From assembly GCA_002403175.1 (NCBI GenBank), contig DHHG01000190.1, positions 1-48,070 of the forward strand: 48,070 nucleotides of DNA, in the 5' to 3' direction. Source of the DNA: Syntrophaceae bacterium UBA4778. GTDB lineage: Bacteria; Desulfobacterota; Syntrophia; Syntrophales; UBA4778. The notes beneath the pieces are model-generated. The model did no database searches and was not told the DNA's origin. It was given only the letters and a program-made list of their open reading frames with translations. Below are positions 24,512-34,195 of the stretch, one piece after another. The first letter of the stretch is position 1, and each line of letters begins with the position of its first letter. A program made the translations under genes and the position numbers.

Positions 24512-25642
24512 TCATCTTTCTCTCCTCTCATCTCTGAAGATCGTATTCAATATTTCCTGATGTGTTTCGCATTGCACTAAAAGCAAAGCTTGGTGGATTC
24601 GCTTTTTTGAATACAATCTCTTATGTAAGAATCTGCGCGCCCTTCGCATGAAATAATTATCTCCCAATAGTACGTCCAAATAACTTTCCTTTAGCTGCCC
24701 GCAATATTTTTCCCATTGAGTTTCAAGAAATAAGGCATCTTTCAGCTGGTCGCTTTTCCTTCCCAGTTCTTCGATAAATTTTTTACTTAAAGTTTTATCC
24801 ATTTTCTGCGCACCTGGTAGCGTTTGAGATTGAATGTAGGGAATCACGTCCAAACCGACCTGTCCATTCTGAAATATCAATTTTGCGAGGTAACCCTCAT
24901 ACCATGAATTGGGTGGTTGCCGTAGTGGTTCAAAAATCAAATTACCTAAGCCGTAAATGATCGGACGTCCGGCATAGATCTCCCACGGAAGAGGGCAATG
25001 CGTATGACAACATATGACAGCGTCAGCTCCCATATCGACTATGAATCGGCATTTCCTGACCAATTCAGGGCTTGGGTATGAGTAAAATTCTTTACCTCCA
25101 TGGATGAGCGCAATGAATATACCGTCTTTTTTGTACTGACGAATCACATTGACAAAATTGATAATATCCAACGGATTAGCACCAGCGGTCCTCTCGTCGG
25201 CAATCGAATACTCTCGTTCCGCCATAGCATAAACAACTATTCGCTCACCCTTAATCTCTTTGATAAACGGCTGTCGAGCTTCTTCGATATCCGATCCTGC
25301 ACCAATACAAGCAAGGCCTGGTTTTTGGATCGTGCGTATTGTTTCCAACAAACCTTGAGCACCATGATCAAAGCTGTGATTATTGGCGATATTCAGAATG
25401 GTCCACTTGGATGCAATAAATCCATTAATAGCATCGACGCTTGCCCCCAAAACAAATCCACCAGCTTTCTCAATCGGTGTTTCTTGCGAAACCAAGGGGC
25501 ACTCAAGATTAACAATCGACAGATCAGCGCTAACGATTTCTACCAATAAATCGTGGAATATCCCATCTGCGTTTCCTTCGATAAACGTTTTTTGAATTCT
25601 ACCTGTCGGGCATACATCACCACCAATAACAATCGTAGTCAT
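24512..25642 (-). CDS. CapA-family protein (metallophosphoesterase fold)
   Basis: The protein has 376 residues. The calcineurin-like metal motifs of the CapA/PGA-cap family are present: IGGDVCP at 6-12, VNLECPL at 44-50, NIANNHSFDHG at 84-94, IALIHGGKEF near 178-186 and ICCHTHCPLPWE near 210-221, ending with GRPIIYGLGNLIFE. CapA/PgsA proteins take part in poly-gamma-glutamate and capsule export or anchoring, but many homologues in sugar loci have no defined role. No signal peptide is seen, so a cytoplasmic role in polymer modification is possible. It follows the flippase gene by 4 bases, so they are surely co-transcribed. Confidence 0.88.
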   Translation of the reverse strand: MTTIVIGGDVCPTGRIQKTFIEGNADGIFHDLLVEIVSADLSIVNLECPLVSQETPIEKAGGFVLGASVDAINGFIASKWTILNIANNHSFDHGAQGLLETIRTIQKPGLACIGAGSDIEEARQPFIKEIKGERIVVYAMAEREYSIADERTAGANPLDIINFVNVIRQYKKDGIFIALIHGGKEFYSYPSPELVRKCRFIVDMGADAVICCHTHCPLPWEIYAGRPIIYGLGNLIFEPLRQPPNSWYEGYLAKLIFQNGQVGLDVIPYIQSQTLPGAQKMDKTLSKKFIEELGRKSDQLKDALFLETQWEKYCGQLKESYLDVLLGDNYFMRRARRFLHKRLYSKKRIHQALLLVQCETHQEILNTIFRDERRER

Positions 25643-25646
25643 ATAA

Positions 25647-27008
25647 TTAACCTTCTCTCAATGAATTAGCCATGTCCTTCCAAGTAACTGCGCCTTCTTT
25701 CCTCATCAGGGCCAGTCCAACGATGACTATGAAAATGATATTCATTACTGCACCAACCACAGAAAACAAAAAAATGGTCTGCGAGGCAGTCATATACATT
25801 CCACCAACAATCAATACCAAGGTCCTGGCTGCAAGCAAAATAATACCGAAGATGAAGAACCGGCGTTGCAAACGCAGTATCCGTGCGAAAAGATCTGAAG
25901 GAAGATTACAGAACATAAATATTTGCCATAGTACCAGGCTGCTGGCAAACTCACCGGCAGTAAACCAGTTATGACCAAAAATGAAAGAGAACAATTGCGG
26001 AGACCAGATTATCAAGATTATTGCAGGAACTATCGCCAAGGCAAACAGCCCCGCCGTTATTTTCATATACAAGGACAGTAAACTTCCGCCATGATGATCG
26101 GTCTCGCATGCTTTCTGATAAAGCACCTGTCGAAGTGCTCTTAAAATCAAGCCCATTGGGGCTCCAAGTATTCGTATTCCAAATGCATAGGCACCCGCAA
26201 CCGCAATGCCGAAATAATTTGTCAGCAACAAAACAGGCAACCCCATCGACAATGCGTTAATGATATTTCCTGAAGCGGAATACATAGGAAAATCCCGGTA
26301 CTCCTTGGCTAACTGCTTAATCCGCAACCACCTGACTCTATGTGCAGATGTTTTAAAATCAGCCCAAAATATGCGTAACAGGTTCATGCTGGCAAATAAA
26401 TCGGCCAGAACACTGCTGATGATCAAACCGGCAGATCCTGCCTTGACAAAACCAAAGCCTATCTGCATGCTATTTGAAAAGACGCTTCGAATGACCTGTG
26501 ATGCCGATGTTTGTTTGAAGGCTTTTACCCTAACGCACCAAGACTGGAGCACAATATTGAAACCCGTGATCAGAATGGCAAAGACAAGCAGCACAAGCAT
26601 CCATACATTGGGCACTTTCATAAGCGCCATCACATATTCAGGGGCAACAAGACATACTAGTGCACAAAGTATCGATATAATGATGGTTGCAAGGCAAGAT
26701 ATAAAAAAAAGGTCAAGCGCATCACTCTTTTCTCTTGGTAGCATGATTGCCTGGCTGTATTCCAGAGTGATCCCGGCGGCAATAACACCGACTACAGCGC
26801 TAAAAGATCCAAAGATTCCAAAATCAGACGGTGTGAACAAACGACTGATAATCGGCATTACGGAAAAACCAACCAATTGCGCCATGGCTGTTCCTGACAT
26901 CACAACTAAAACATTTCTAGCAAAGGATGATCGTCTTAGCCTTGCAGAAAAGCTCATAAATCGAAAGTTCAAAAACCTTATAGCTATCACCCTAGTGTGG
27001 GGCACCAC
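25647..27008 (-). CDS. Wzx-type polysaccharide flippase
   Basis: The protein has 453 residues with 12-14 membrane helices. The start of the fold reads FARNVLVVMSGTAMAQLVGFSVMPIISRLFTPSDFGIFG, typical of MATE/RfbX-like O-antigen translocases. It should move lipid-linked repeat units across the inner membrane for assembly by the polymerase at 28059. The start is uncertain. GTG at 27008 has AAAGGG a few bases upstream; an ATG 17 codons later (26957) is also possible and would fit the family length. Confidence 0.9.
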   Translation of the reverse strand: MVPHTRVIAIRFLNFRFMSFSARLRRSSFARNVLVVMSGTAMAQLVGFSVMPIISRLFTPSDFGIFGSFSAVVGVIAAGITLEYSQAIMLPREKSDALDLFFISCLATIIISILCALVCLVAPEYVMALMKVPNVWMLVLLVFAILITGFNIVLQSWCVRVKAFKQTSASQVIRSVFSNSMQIGFGFVKAGSAGLIISSVLADLFASMNLLRIFWADFKTSAHRVRWLRIKQLAKEYRDFPMYSASGNIINALSMGLPVLLLTNYFGIAVAGAYAFGIRILGAPMGLILRALRQVLYQKACETDHHGGSLLSLYMKITAGLFALAIVPAIILIIWSPQLFSFIFGHNWFTAGEFASSLVLWQIFMFCNLPSDLFARILRLQRRFFIFGIILLAARTLVLIVGGMYMTASQTIFLFSVVGAVMNIIFIVIVGLALMRKEGAVTWKDMANSLREG

Positions 27009-27115
27009 AAATCCCTTTACATGGGATTTTATGCCATATTGAAGATTGAATTTATCCGACGCAAGCTGGAAGGGCAGTTCCAGCTGAGACGTTACAAGAA
27101 ATATAACGCACTACA

Positions 27116-28027
27116 TTAGATATTGCGTTTCTTGGCCAAATCGAGCCCCAGCATAGCAACCAACCAGCTCAGATGGTATGTTGCTTTTGCTAGGTACCTT
27201 ATGACCGCATGGCTTCCGGCTAAGACGCTAAAAGGCAATACAAGCGTATAAACCAGCAGAGCGACAGTAGTTTTCGTCGGAACTAATATTTTCGATAATC
27301 CACGTAGCATTGGTGCCCTGTATCTTCTTTCATTTGAGGCTTGTAGAACAGAGCGTCTCAGATAATAACCTTTTGTCTGTCGCTCATGCGGAACAATTTC
27401 ATAAACCGGCGCTTCTTCAACTGCAATAAAACGGCAGCCTAGTTTCATTGCTTCTCTGAAGAACTCCTTATCCGAACCGCTTGTTTTATACTTCAAATCA
27501 AAACATAATTGATGCTTGTCAAAAACATCCTTTTTGAGAAGGACGTTCCCCGTTCTTGTCTGATCCCACGTCAAAAGAGTTCCAGTCCGGTGCACCGGCC
27601 TATCACAAAGCCGGCTTTTCAGCAACCAGACAGGCGGCTGCTCTTCGAAAAACGGATGGACAGGACCCAGAGCACCATCTACATCAAACGCCTGGATTGC
27701 TTTATACATCGTAATTAGCCAGTGAGTCGGGGGGAATTCATCATCATCAATAATGCCTATGTAATTTCCCTTTGCCAGCCGTAGCGTATGGTTTCTGGCT
27801 GCTGAAATGGTTTGCACCGGTTCAATACCATACGTGATGTCTAAACCCAGTTCACTCTTCAAACGCATCACGGTTTCTCTGGCCGGACCTGCCGCATCAT
27901 TGTCAGCAACGACAATCGAATAATCAAAAAGTCCGTCTGTCTCCTGCAAAGCCAATTTTCTCAGAAGACGTTCCAGCATCTGATTGCGGAGGTATGTGCA
28001 TATACAGACGGAAATGTGATCTTTCAT
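27116..28027 (-). CDS. Glycosyltransferase family 2
   Basis: The protein has 303 residues. The GT-A fold is shown by ISVCICTYLRNQMLERLLRKL (6-25), VVADNDAAG, AARNHTLRLAKGNYIGIIDDDEFPP with the DDD metal-binding residues at 94-96, and GNVLLKKDVF. The last 45 residues include a hydrophobic stretch that may hold it at the membrane. It adds a sugar to the lipid-linked repeat unit; the sugar is unknown. AAGGAGAATTC precedes the ATG. It lies between the polymerase and the flippase genes in a single-direction run. Confidence 0.9.
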   Translation of the reverse strand: MKDHISVCICTYLRNQMLERLLRKLALQETDGLFDYSIVVADNDAAGPARETVMRLKSELGLDITYGIEPVQTISAARNHTLRLAKGNYIGIIDDDEFPPTHWLITMYKAIQAFDVDGALGPVHPFFEEQPPVWLLKSRLCDRPVHRTGTLLTWDQTRTGNVLLKKDVFDKHQLCFDLKYKTSGSDKEFFREAMKLGCRFIAVEEAPVYEIVPHERQTKGYYLRRSVLQASNERRYRAPMLRGLSKILVPTKTTVALLVYTLVLPFSVLAGSHAVIRYLAKATYHLSWLVAMLGLDLAKKRNI

Positions 28028-28058
28028 GAATTCTCCTTAAACTGAAATGCTTATTTAA

Positions 28059-29399
28059 CTATATTTTAATGAAATTGCTGTTTCGTTTGATGGGTGTCCT
28101 GAATGCAAATGTTAGACAAAGAATAACCACCATCATTCTAGAGTCAAATGTGCTCAAAAACGACTCTGTGATATTGCTGACAAGTGCCATTACCAAGCTA
28201 CATACCCAGAATACCCCCCAATCAAAGTTTTGAGTCATCACCCTTTGGGCCTTCCGGATGTTCGATATAAAAAATATTGTAAAAAGCAATAGGCCAACGA
28301 ATCCCAATTCCAGAATTACATCAAGGTACCCATTGTGGGATCCACTAATCTCGAATTGTTCTCGTGCATTGGTAGTCCAAAAGCCTTTGTATCCATATCC
28401 ATGAATCGGACGTTCCATTGCAACCGGTACAAGTTCCTTCCAGACATCCGCCCGGCCTGTCAGGTTTTCTGCCCTTCCAACTGTGGATGATATGTCGACT
28501 AAGGATAGTTTGCCAATAAATGGTGTAATTGTGCCATAAATAATTATCACAATGATGAAGGCCGTCAATAATGTTGGGCCGGGGATAGTGCCCCGTTTCT
28601 TATACAAAAAGAAACCTGTAAGCATTAGTAAACCGATAATTAAAGCTACAGCAGCGGTTGCTGAATAGGAGGGGCTATGATAGGGCCCCCCCATAATCCA
28701 GAATGAGAGAAGAAGGATAAATATGTCGAGATAAGTTTGATATTTGGAAACAGCGATATTTCTGCCCTGACGCCTTCTGATAAATGTCCAGACAAGAAAA
28801 AAAATAGCGGCAATGCACAATTGAGTAAGGCTGTTTTTATGCATTGCTGCGCCTACCCACATTAGATCGCCCGATGTATGAACATACAGACGGCCATACG
28901 CGGCAAAATAATTAATGAGAAGATATGAAAAAGGGATGAGTATATATACGGATCTTCTCACGAGGCTTTCCACCGCTTTTAGCGGATGTGGCTCACTTGC
29001 TATCACTGCTGCCATAACAATGGCAATCAAGTCACGTGTCCAGCGTTTAAAGGATATAACTGGTTCATTAGCCCAGAGGCAACTAAGAATCATAAATATA
29101 ATCAATAATATTAAGCAGACGTTGTCTTTGAGAAAGTTTGACCAGTTAAACTTTCTTTTTGCCAATATGATCAAGCCAAGACCGAGTATAATAGTCAGAA
29201 ATGTCCGATCCAATGGACTCCCTTCTTCTATGGTTTCAGCACCTGACTGAAACCAAATACCCAAGGGCTTACTTGCAAGTAACAGGAACCAGATCGTTGG
29301 AACCCAAAAAGCGAAGGACACTTCGGGCGACTGTTTGCGATCCAGCCAAAGCATATAGAGCACGAAGATCGTGCAGATGATCAGGGCGATTGTTGACAT
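28059..29399 (-). CDS. O-antigen ligase/polymerase family (Wzy/WaaL-like)
   Basis: The protein has 446 residues with about 11 membrane helices. A large periplasmic loop near the C-terminal third holds the conserved HGYGYKGFW...ISGSHNGYLDVILELGFVGLLLF segment, in which the SHNGYL motif is the hallmark of O-antigen ligase-type polymerases (Wzy_C). It joins repeat units or transfers the polymer to an acceptor outside the inner membrane. Paired with the flippase at 25647, it suggests a Wzx/Wzy-type route. A GGTTATCGGTT repeat array lies just before it (29404-29450). Confidence 0.9.
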   Translation of the reverse strand: MSTIALIICTIFVLYMLWLDRKQSPEVSFAFWVPTIWFLLLASKPLGIWFQSGAETIEEGSPLDRTFLTIILGLGLIILAKRKFNWSNFLKDNVCLILLIIFMILSCLWANEPVISFKRWTRDLIAIVMAAVIASEPHPLKAVESLVRRSVYILIPFSYLLINYFAAYGRLYVHTSGDLMWVGAAMHKNSLTQLCIAAIFFLVWTFIRRRQGRNIAVSKYQTYLDIFILLLSFWIMGGPYHSPSYSATAAVALIIGLLMLTGFFLYKKRGTIPGPTLLTAFIIVIIIYGTITPFIGKLSLVDISSTVGRAENLTGRADVWKELVPVAMERPIHGYGYKGFWTTNAREQFEISGSHNGYLDVILELGFVGLLLFTIFFISNIRKAQRVMTQNFDWGVFWVCSLVMALVSNITESFLSTFDSRMMVVILCLTFAFRTPIKRNSNFIKI

Positions 29400-29403
29400 A
29401 ATA

Positions 29404-29450
29404 TTTTATCGGTTATCGGTTGATGGTTGGCAGTTCACGGCCTGTGGCCA
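29404..29450. repeat. Degenerate CGGTTGATGGTT repeat array
   Basis: Units CGGTTATCGGTTGATGGTTGG and CAGTTCACGG run in tandem before the polymerase gene. They belong to the GGTTAACAGTT branch of the repeat family seen at 39891, 44259 and 44755. The rest of the 29451-29515 gap is unremarkable. Confidence 0.7.
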
Positions 29451-29515
29451 GTAATGCGTGACGAGAGATCAGGGCGGGAGTGCGGGATGACAGTATATTT
29501 ATTGCTTCAGAAATA

Positions 29516-30652
29516 CTATTTCTGCATAGCTGATAGATGAGAGTTCAATTGTTTTTTCTTCGCCATTTCCCGATCAATAATCTTAATCATTTCTGCTGCC
29601 AGTTCCATGTCTTTTAAAGGAATAAAATGGGAATTTTCAGACAGGTAAACATGTGGGTCATCCGGCGGGCATATAATATGGGTGCTTAGATGTGGTATCT
29701 CATGCGCGTCGAGGACCGGTTTTAAAACCCTGAACAGATGATCCCCATTCCCTTTGCTGTTGACCATATAAACAATCGGGATGATTCCATCCCTTTTCGC
29801 TGATTCGGCAAATGATTTTACAATTGCCCTCAGAACAATAATCTCTTCGCTTGTTTCGATAAATCCTGTTTTTGTATAAACATCCCTCATACGTTTTTGT
29901 TTTTCTCTTTCTGAATAGGCTCGCCGCAGCAACCTGAAAAAAGTGGATTGATCCAGAATCGACCTTTGAAACAAAATGGGATCATAGTATTTGTCATTCT
30001 TTGATAGCCAGGAGCGATAGTGATGCCATTTTGATTTGTCATAATAATGATCAATGTAACCTTTGGCATCATAAAATAAAGGATGCGCTACCAAGAGTTT
30101 TTCGTTCTTTACCGTATATCTTGGAAACGTATATGGGAAGCTCGAATCAAAGAAGGCGGTCATGCCGGTTGTTGCTGTGACAGGGGGAACGCTGTCCGTT
30201 AATATACCGAGGATTACGACGTCCGCTTTGTGCCTACCTCTATCGAATTCATACGCAGCATAAGACCAGTTTGGCGTAGCGCCGGCGGCCATGAAACCAC
30301 GGACTAAATACTTTTTATCCGTTTTTTCAATAGCTTCCCAAAGACATTGTGTATGCGACATACCATACAAGGCTATAAGGACTTCATCGTCTTTGGATGC
30401 CTTGGTCGGCATACCGCGATACTTTTCACTTTTTAACCACCCACCGGCAACCCTCGGTGCCGAATCATCCGCACTGGGACGTGTCATCCACTCCAGTTTC
30501 CCTTCGACAGAACGACCATATTCAAAATAGCTTTGCAGGAATGAAGGGTGGACATTATGGGGGTCCTTCGGATAAGAAAACACCATGTTAATGCATAGAT
30601 CAATCAACACCAAATAAAGCACTATCCAGAGTACGATCTTAAATTTTTTCAT
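29516..30652 (-). CDS. SGNH-like (AlgJ/AlgX-type) O-acyl transfer protein
   Basis: The protein has 378 residues with an N-terminal membrane anchor (about 6-26) and a periplasmic domain. Ser99 in LYGMSHTQ fits the nucleophile block of SGNH hydrolases. Near the C-terminus DPHVYLSENSHFIPLKDMELA supplies the Asp-x-x-His-type pair. It lies next to an MBOAT gene, 42 bases away, a pairing well known for O-acetylation of alginate, peptidoglycan and other polymers. It should receive acyl groups from the MBOAT channel and place them on the polysaccharide. The exact family is not certain. Confidence 0.75.
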   Translation of the reverse strand: MKKFKIVLWIVLYLVLIDLCINMVFSYPKDPHNVHPSFLQSYFEYGRSVEGKLEWMTRPSADDSAPRVAGGWLKSEKYRGMPTKASKDDEVLIALYGMSHTQCLWEAIEKTDKKYLVRGFMAAGATPNWSYAAYEFDRGRHKADVVILGILTDSVPPVTATTGMTAFFDSSFPYTFPRYTVKNEKLLVAHPLFYDAKGYIDHYYDKSKWHHYRSWLSKNDKYYDPILFQRSILDQSTFFRLLRRAYSEREKQKRMRDVYTKTGFIETSEEIIVLRAIVKSFAESAKRDGIIPIVYMVNSKGNGDHLFRVLKPVLDAHEIPHLSTHIICPPDDPHVYLSENSHFIPLKDMELAAEMIKIIDREMAKKKQLNSHLSAMQK

Positions 30653-30658
30653 AAACTT

Positions 30659-30683
30659 TATTATCGGTCGCCGGTTAACGGAG
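30659..30683. repeat. Short GGTTAACGG-type repeat
   Basis: TTATCGGTCGCCGGTTAACGG between the SGNH and MBOAT genes belongs to the same branch as the arrays at 29404 and 44259. It is short and degenerate. Confidence 0.5.
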
Positions 30684-30694
30684 TGGGCACGTAT

Positions 30695-32338
30695 CTAAAA
30701 GACCATGTAAATAAACTGAGTTGACTCGGTAGTCAAACCAATCGCCAGACAAAATATGATGACGGCATAAAGCGCAGTCCAGATCGGGACCGGAAGCGCT
30801 TTATAGAACGCCTTCTCGCCTCCAGCTCTTTCGATAAACTCTAGCATGAAAAAAATAGGCAAACCAAGAACAGCCGCCATTTTCGGCCATGCCACACCTA
30901 AATCCATGTTGCCAAAATCAAAAATTAAGGTTGACGTAAGGCTTACAATTTTATCCAGCGACGGCGCTCGGAAAAAAAGCCAGCCATAGCATATTGCTAT
31001 AAAACACAACGCTATCTTAACAAGATCCGTAAACATACTTTTTCGCGCCTGTGCCGACCTGATGGAATCAACTGCCCTGTGGACACTTAGAAGAATCCCA
31101 TGGTACAGTCCCCAAAACACAAAGTTCCACGCAGCACCATGCCAGAGACCTCCAAGAACCATGGTAATAATTAAATTGCGATAAGTCTTTACATTGCCCT
31201 TCCGGTTGCCGCCCAGCGGGATGTAAAGATAATCACGCAACCAAGTTGAAAGGCTTATATGCCATCTATTCCAGAATTCACGGGGATTTTTTGAAAAATA
31301 CGGCAACCTGAAATTTACCATTAAATCAATACCAAAAAATTTTGCCGTTCCTCGTGCCATGTCCGTGTATCCAGAGAAATCACAATAGATCTGAATGGTG
31401 AACAGAAGCGTGGCCACAACAACGTCAATCCAGCTTGCCTGCGCTGTCGAGTCAAAAACGGAGGAGACCGTTCTGACCACACCGTCTGCAATAACAACTT
31501 TTTTAAACAATCCATATAAAAAGAGATGCAACCCCCTGATTGACTGATCCCAGTTCAGATTTCGTTTTTCGCAGATTTGTTGCAGAAATGCAGACGCTCT
31601 ATCAATAGGCCCCGCTAAAATGGATGGGAAAAAAGCCATGAAGAGAGCAAAATCCGTATAGGAGTGTTCTGCCCTAAGTTGACCACGATAGTTATCTACA
31701 ACATAGCTGATTCCTTTAAAGGAATAAAAAGACACACCAACAGGGAGTACAATCGCAAGATGCAATCGTGATTGCTCTACGCTCAAATTCGAAAGGAGAA
31801 GTTCAATATTTTCTAAGAAGAAATTATAATATTTGAAAAATCCTAAAATAAACAGATTGGCCAAGACGCCAAGAGTCAGGACGACGGCGCGTTGCCTCTT
31901 TTCAGCAAAAGTTACTATTCTGGAGTAAAGAAGATTAACGATCAAGACAGATGCAGTAAGGGCTAAGAAAATCGTCCAAGTTTCTACCGTGCCCCCTATC
32001 CCCAGACAGCGCCAGTCAATATTGGCCATCAATATGCGCTGAACCGCAGGAAAATGATTCCAAGGAATTAGAACCGTGAGGCAATACGCCGTAATAATCC
32101 CAATGGAAAAAATGATCCTCTGCTTAAAACTGATAGCACCTTCCCGAAGGATAATGCCACAGCAGTAATTCAATACCGTAGAAAGGATAATTAAGAACAG
32201 AAATCGTACATCCCACCATGCGTAGAACACATAGCTGGCTATCAAAAGTAGAATATTCTGAAAGTGGCGCGGCGTGCTTCTGTAAAGCAGGTAAACGGCG
32301 AAAAAAAACGCGACGTAGGTGAGCGAATTAAATTGCAT
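30695..32338 (-). CDS. MBOAT-family membrane O-acyltransferase
   Basis: The protein has 547 residues and about 12 membrane helices. The MBOAT signature is complete: CDFSGYTDMARG near 319-330, FWNRWHISLSTWLRDYLYIPLGG with His360, and GGLWHGAAWNFVFWGLYHG with His400 and His413. It is of the AlgI/PatA type and should carry acyl groups across the inner membrane to its SGNH partner at 29516. Its start is 1 base after the stop of the FemAB-like gene at 32340, so the two are translationally close and co-transcribed. Confidence 0.95.
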   Translation of the reverse strand: MQFNSLTYVAFFFAVYLLYRSTPRHFQNILLLIASYVFYAWWDVRFLFLIILSTVLNYCCGIILREGAISFKQRIIFSIGIITAYCLTVLIPWNHFPAVQRILMANIDWRCLGIGGTVETWTIFLALTASVLIVNLLYSRIVTFAEKRQRAVVLTLGVLANLFILGFFKYYNFFLENIELLLSNLSVEQSRLHLAIVLPVGVSFYSFKGISYVVDNYRGQLRAEHSYTDFALFMAFFPSILAGPIDRASAFLQQICEKRNLNWDQSIRGLHLFLYGLFKKVVIADGVVRTVSSVFDSTAQASWIDVVVATLLFTIQIYCDFSGYTDMARGTAKFFGIDLMVNFRLPYFSKNPREFWNRWHISLSTWLRDYLYIPLGGNRKGNVKTYRNLIITMVLGGLWHGAAWNFVFWGLYHGILLSVHRAVDSIRSAQARKSMFTDLVKIALCFIAICYGWLFFRAPSLDKIVSLTSTLIFDFGNMDLGVAWPKMAAVLGLPIFFMLEFIERAGGEKAFYKALPVPIWTALYAVIIFCLAIGLTTESTQFIYMVF

Positions 32339-32339
32339 A

Positions 32340-33431
32340 CTATTTCGAGACAGCCAATTTGTTTAATATCTTTTTCAACCGTGGCAACAGTGAATCGGCG
32401 GTACACGCCAACTTGGCCTTAATCCTACCCGAATAGCTATCGTATCTCCCAAGGTAGTAAACATCCCTGCCATTTTTCCCCAAAAGACCTGCTTTGAAAT
32501 GATAGCCGCCTGAATTTTTCTCAGGATTGATGCCATTGAGATTGTAATATCGACATCCGTTATCCTTCATCCACTGGATTGCTTTCCATTGCAGCAGGTA
32601 TGAACCTTTATTTGTCATTCCCTGATCGTTGGTGGCGCCAAATAAATAAACCCCTGTCTCCCCGATGGTTGCGCAAATTACACCAGCTGAACTGATGCCA
32701 TTGGATTGACAAAGAAAGATCCTCATTTTGTATTCGGGCGGCAGATCCTGCTGGATCATTCTGAACTCATTGATATCGTTTGGTTCTTGAAATTGCTTTC
32801 TTTCCAACAAAGCACGGTAGAGTCCGATGAAATCTGCAAATAGACTGTCGTCTGTCCCTTCGATAACCTCCAATTCATTCCGTTCAGACTTGTTCAGACA
32901 ATTTCGCCATTTTTGGTCCATTTTTTTTCGCACATCATCTAACGATTGACTAATGTCCATGATGAGCGTTCGAGGGCGATTTTCTTCGGGAACAAGCGTA
33001 TACCCTTCCTGCAATAATAACTCATTTAATGAATAGCTATTGTCATTATATAAAGCAGGAAAAATGCGGAGGATCAAACCGCGCCGGCAAACATATTCTT
33101 TTCGAAGCGCACGAAGAGCTAATCGAAAGACAGCAGGATCGGGTCTTTGGTCTTGTAGCTGCCAGAAAGGCCCCCAGCGAATATATGCCGCACCCAGCCC
33201 AATCAGTGGGATGCGCACGATACGTGCCTGGGCTCCAGCAACGACTTCCCGGCCTGAACGTAAAACAAAATGACTTATGTTTTTTTCTCCGCAGCGTATC
33301 GCGTCATATGACCAGGTCTGATAAATATTTGCATCTGAAAACTGATTAATGATTTTGTTCCATTCCTGCTTATCGACGCTGTCGAATTCCGCCGTGTATC
33401 CATCTTCAAGCGGCATAGGTTTGATGCTCAT
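32340..33431 (-). CDS. FemAB-like (FemX-type) transferase
   Basis: The protein has 363 residues. The GNAT-tandem pattern is well kept: NIYQTWSYDAIRCGEKNISHFVL, LGAAYIRWGPFWQ, MDQKWRNCLNKSERNELEV, then YLFGATNDQGMTNKGSYLLQWKAIQWMKDNGCRYYNLNGINPE and FKAGLLGK. This is closer to the classical peptidoglycan-bridge FemX/FemAB family than the exosortase-associated copies in this window. It may transfer an amino acid to a cell-surface acceptor. It lies directly before the MBOAT gene, so its product and the O-acyl group may decorate the same polymer. Confidence 0.87.
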   Translation of the reverse strand: MSIKPMPLEDGYTAEFDSVDKQEWNKIINQFSDANIYQTWSYDAIRCGEKNISHFVLRSGREVVAGAQARIVRIPLIGLGAAYIRWGPFWQLQDQRPDPAVFRLALRALRKEYVCRRGLILRIFPALYNDNSYSLNELLLQEGYTLVPEENRPRTLIMDISQSLDDVRKKMDQKWRNCLNKSERNELEVIEGTDDSLFADFIGLYRALLERKQFQEPNDINEFRMIQQDLPPEYKMRIFLCQSNGISSAGVICATIGETGVYLFGATNDQGMTNKGSYLLQWKAIQWMKDNGCRYYNLNGINPEKNSGGYHFKAGLLGKNGRDVYYLGRYDSYSGRIKAKLACTADSLLPRLKKILNKLAVSK

Positions 33432-33451
33432 GATCTATTATTCAACCCCAA

Positions 33452-34195
33452 TTATTTTAATTCTTGGAATTTACCTATGAGAGCAGCTTCCATTAAATGC
33501 TGATATTGGTCGCTGAGAAGGAAATCAATCTCTCCAGCATTTTCGGGATGCACCTCAACTTCAACTGTATGGCGGGCAGATCGATTGAAAATATTCTGAA
33601 GACGTTCAAAATTCTGAAGAGGCATAATACTAAAGAAGCAATCGGTCGAAACATATCTTCTGGAAACATATATATCCAGGATGCGTCGGTATAATCGATT
33701 AAACAAATTTTTTTCATTCATATCAAATGTGAATGTCCTGCGTACGCGCGCGCCTTTCGGAAGCATCTTGCCCAGCAACATATTCGCGCATAGATGCATG
33801 TGATGATGGCCGTTGTAGAAATCCGGCCGTCGGCCATACAGGCGAATAAATTCTTCTTGCTGCGCCCGAAAAAGATAGCGGAATGAATTGGCCAGGGTCG
33901 GATTGTAAATAATCTGCGCCAGCTTGTGTTTGGTAAGATATGAAACGACCCTATCGTGATGTGCTCGAATTCTCGGGGATACGTTGTCAGCGCTGAAAGG
34001 CATAGTAAAATTAACGTGCAATCCAACTTCCAGGCTGGTCTGTAAGGCTAGAGTAGCAGCACGCTCTGAATCTTCCATGAAAACCATGGTGCTGGCAGAC
34101 GTGATTCGTTTGCCTGAAAAGCATGTTAGAATACTATCTGTAGCGTGCCTGGTTTTGCCGTAATCATCGGCTGTAATAATGACCATTTTCCTCAT
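33452..34195 (-). CDS. ChbG/HpnK (YdjC-like) carbohydrate deacetylase
   Basis: The protein has 247 residues. IITADDYG (6-13, Asp10 and Asp11) starts the family. LEVGLHVNFT carries a metal-binding His, and NGHHHMHL (128-135) gives the other ligands. ChbG/HpnK enzymes remove acetyl groups from amino sugars. Here the target is probably an amino sugar of the polysaccharide or its precursor. The start is uncertain: GTG at 34213, ATG at 34195 and ATG at 34186 are all in frame. The gene overlaps the aminotransferase gene in any case, which shows co-translation. Confidence 0.85.
   Translation of the reverse strand: MRKMVIITADDYGKTRHATDSILTCFSGKRITSASTMVFMEDSERAATLALQTSLEVGLHVNFTMPFSADNVSPRIRAHHDRVVSYLTKHKLAQIIYNPTLANSFRYLFRAQQEEFIRLYGRRPDFYNGHHHMHLCANMLLGKMLPKGARVRRTFTFDMNEKNLFNRLYRRILDIYVSRRYVSTDCFFSIMPLQNFERLQNIFNRSARHTVEVEVHPENAGEIDFLLSDQYQHLMEAALIGKFQELK

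Noticed and set aside
26260..27042. A 260-codon plus-strand frame opposite the flippase
   Set aside because: It shows no family pattern and mirrors the flippase's codon structure; the membrane protein on the minus strand is convincing.
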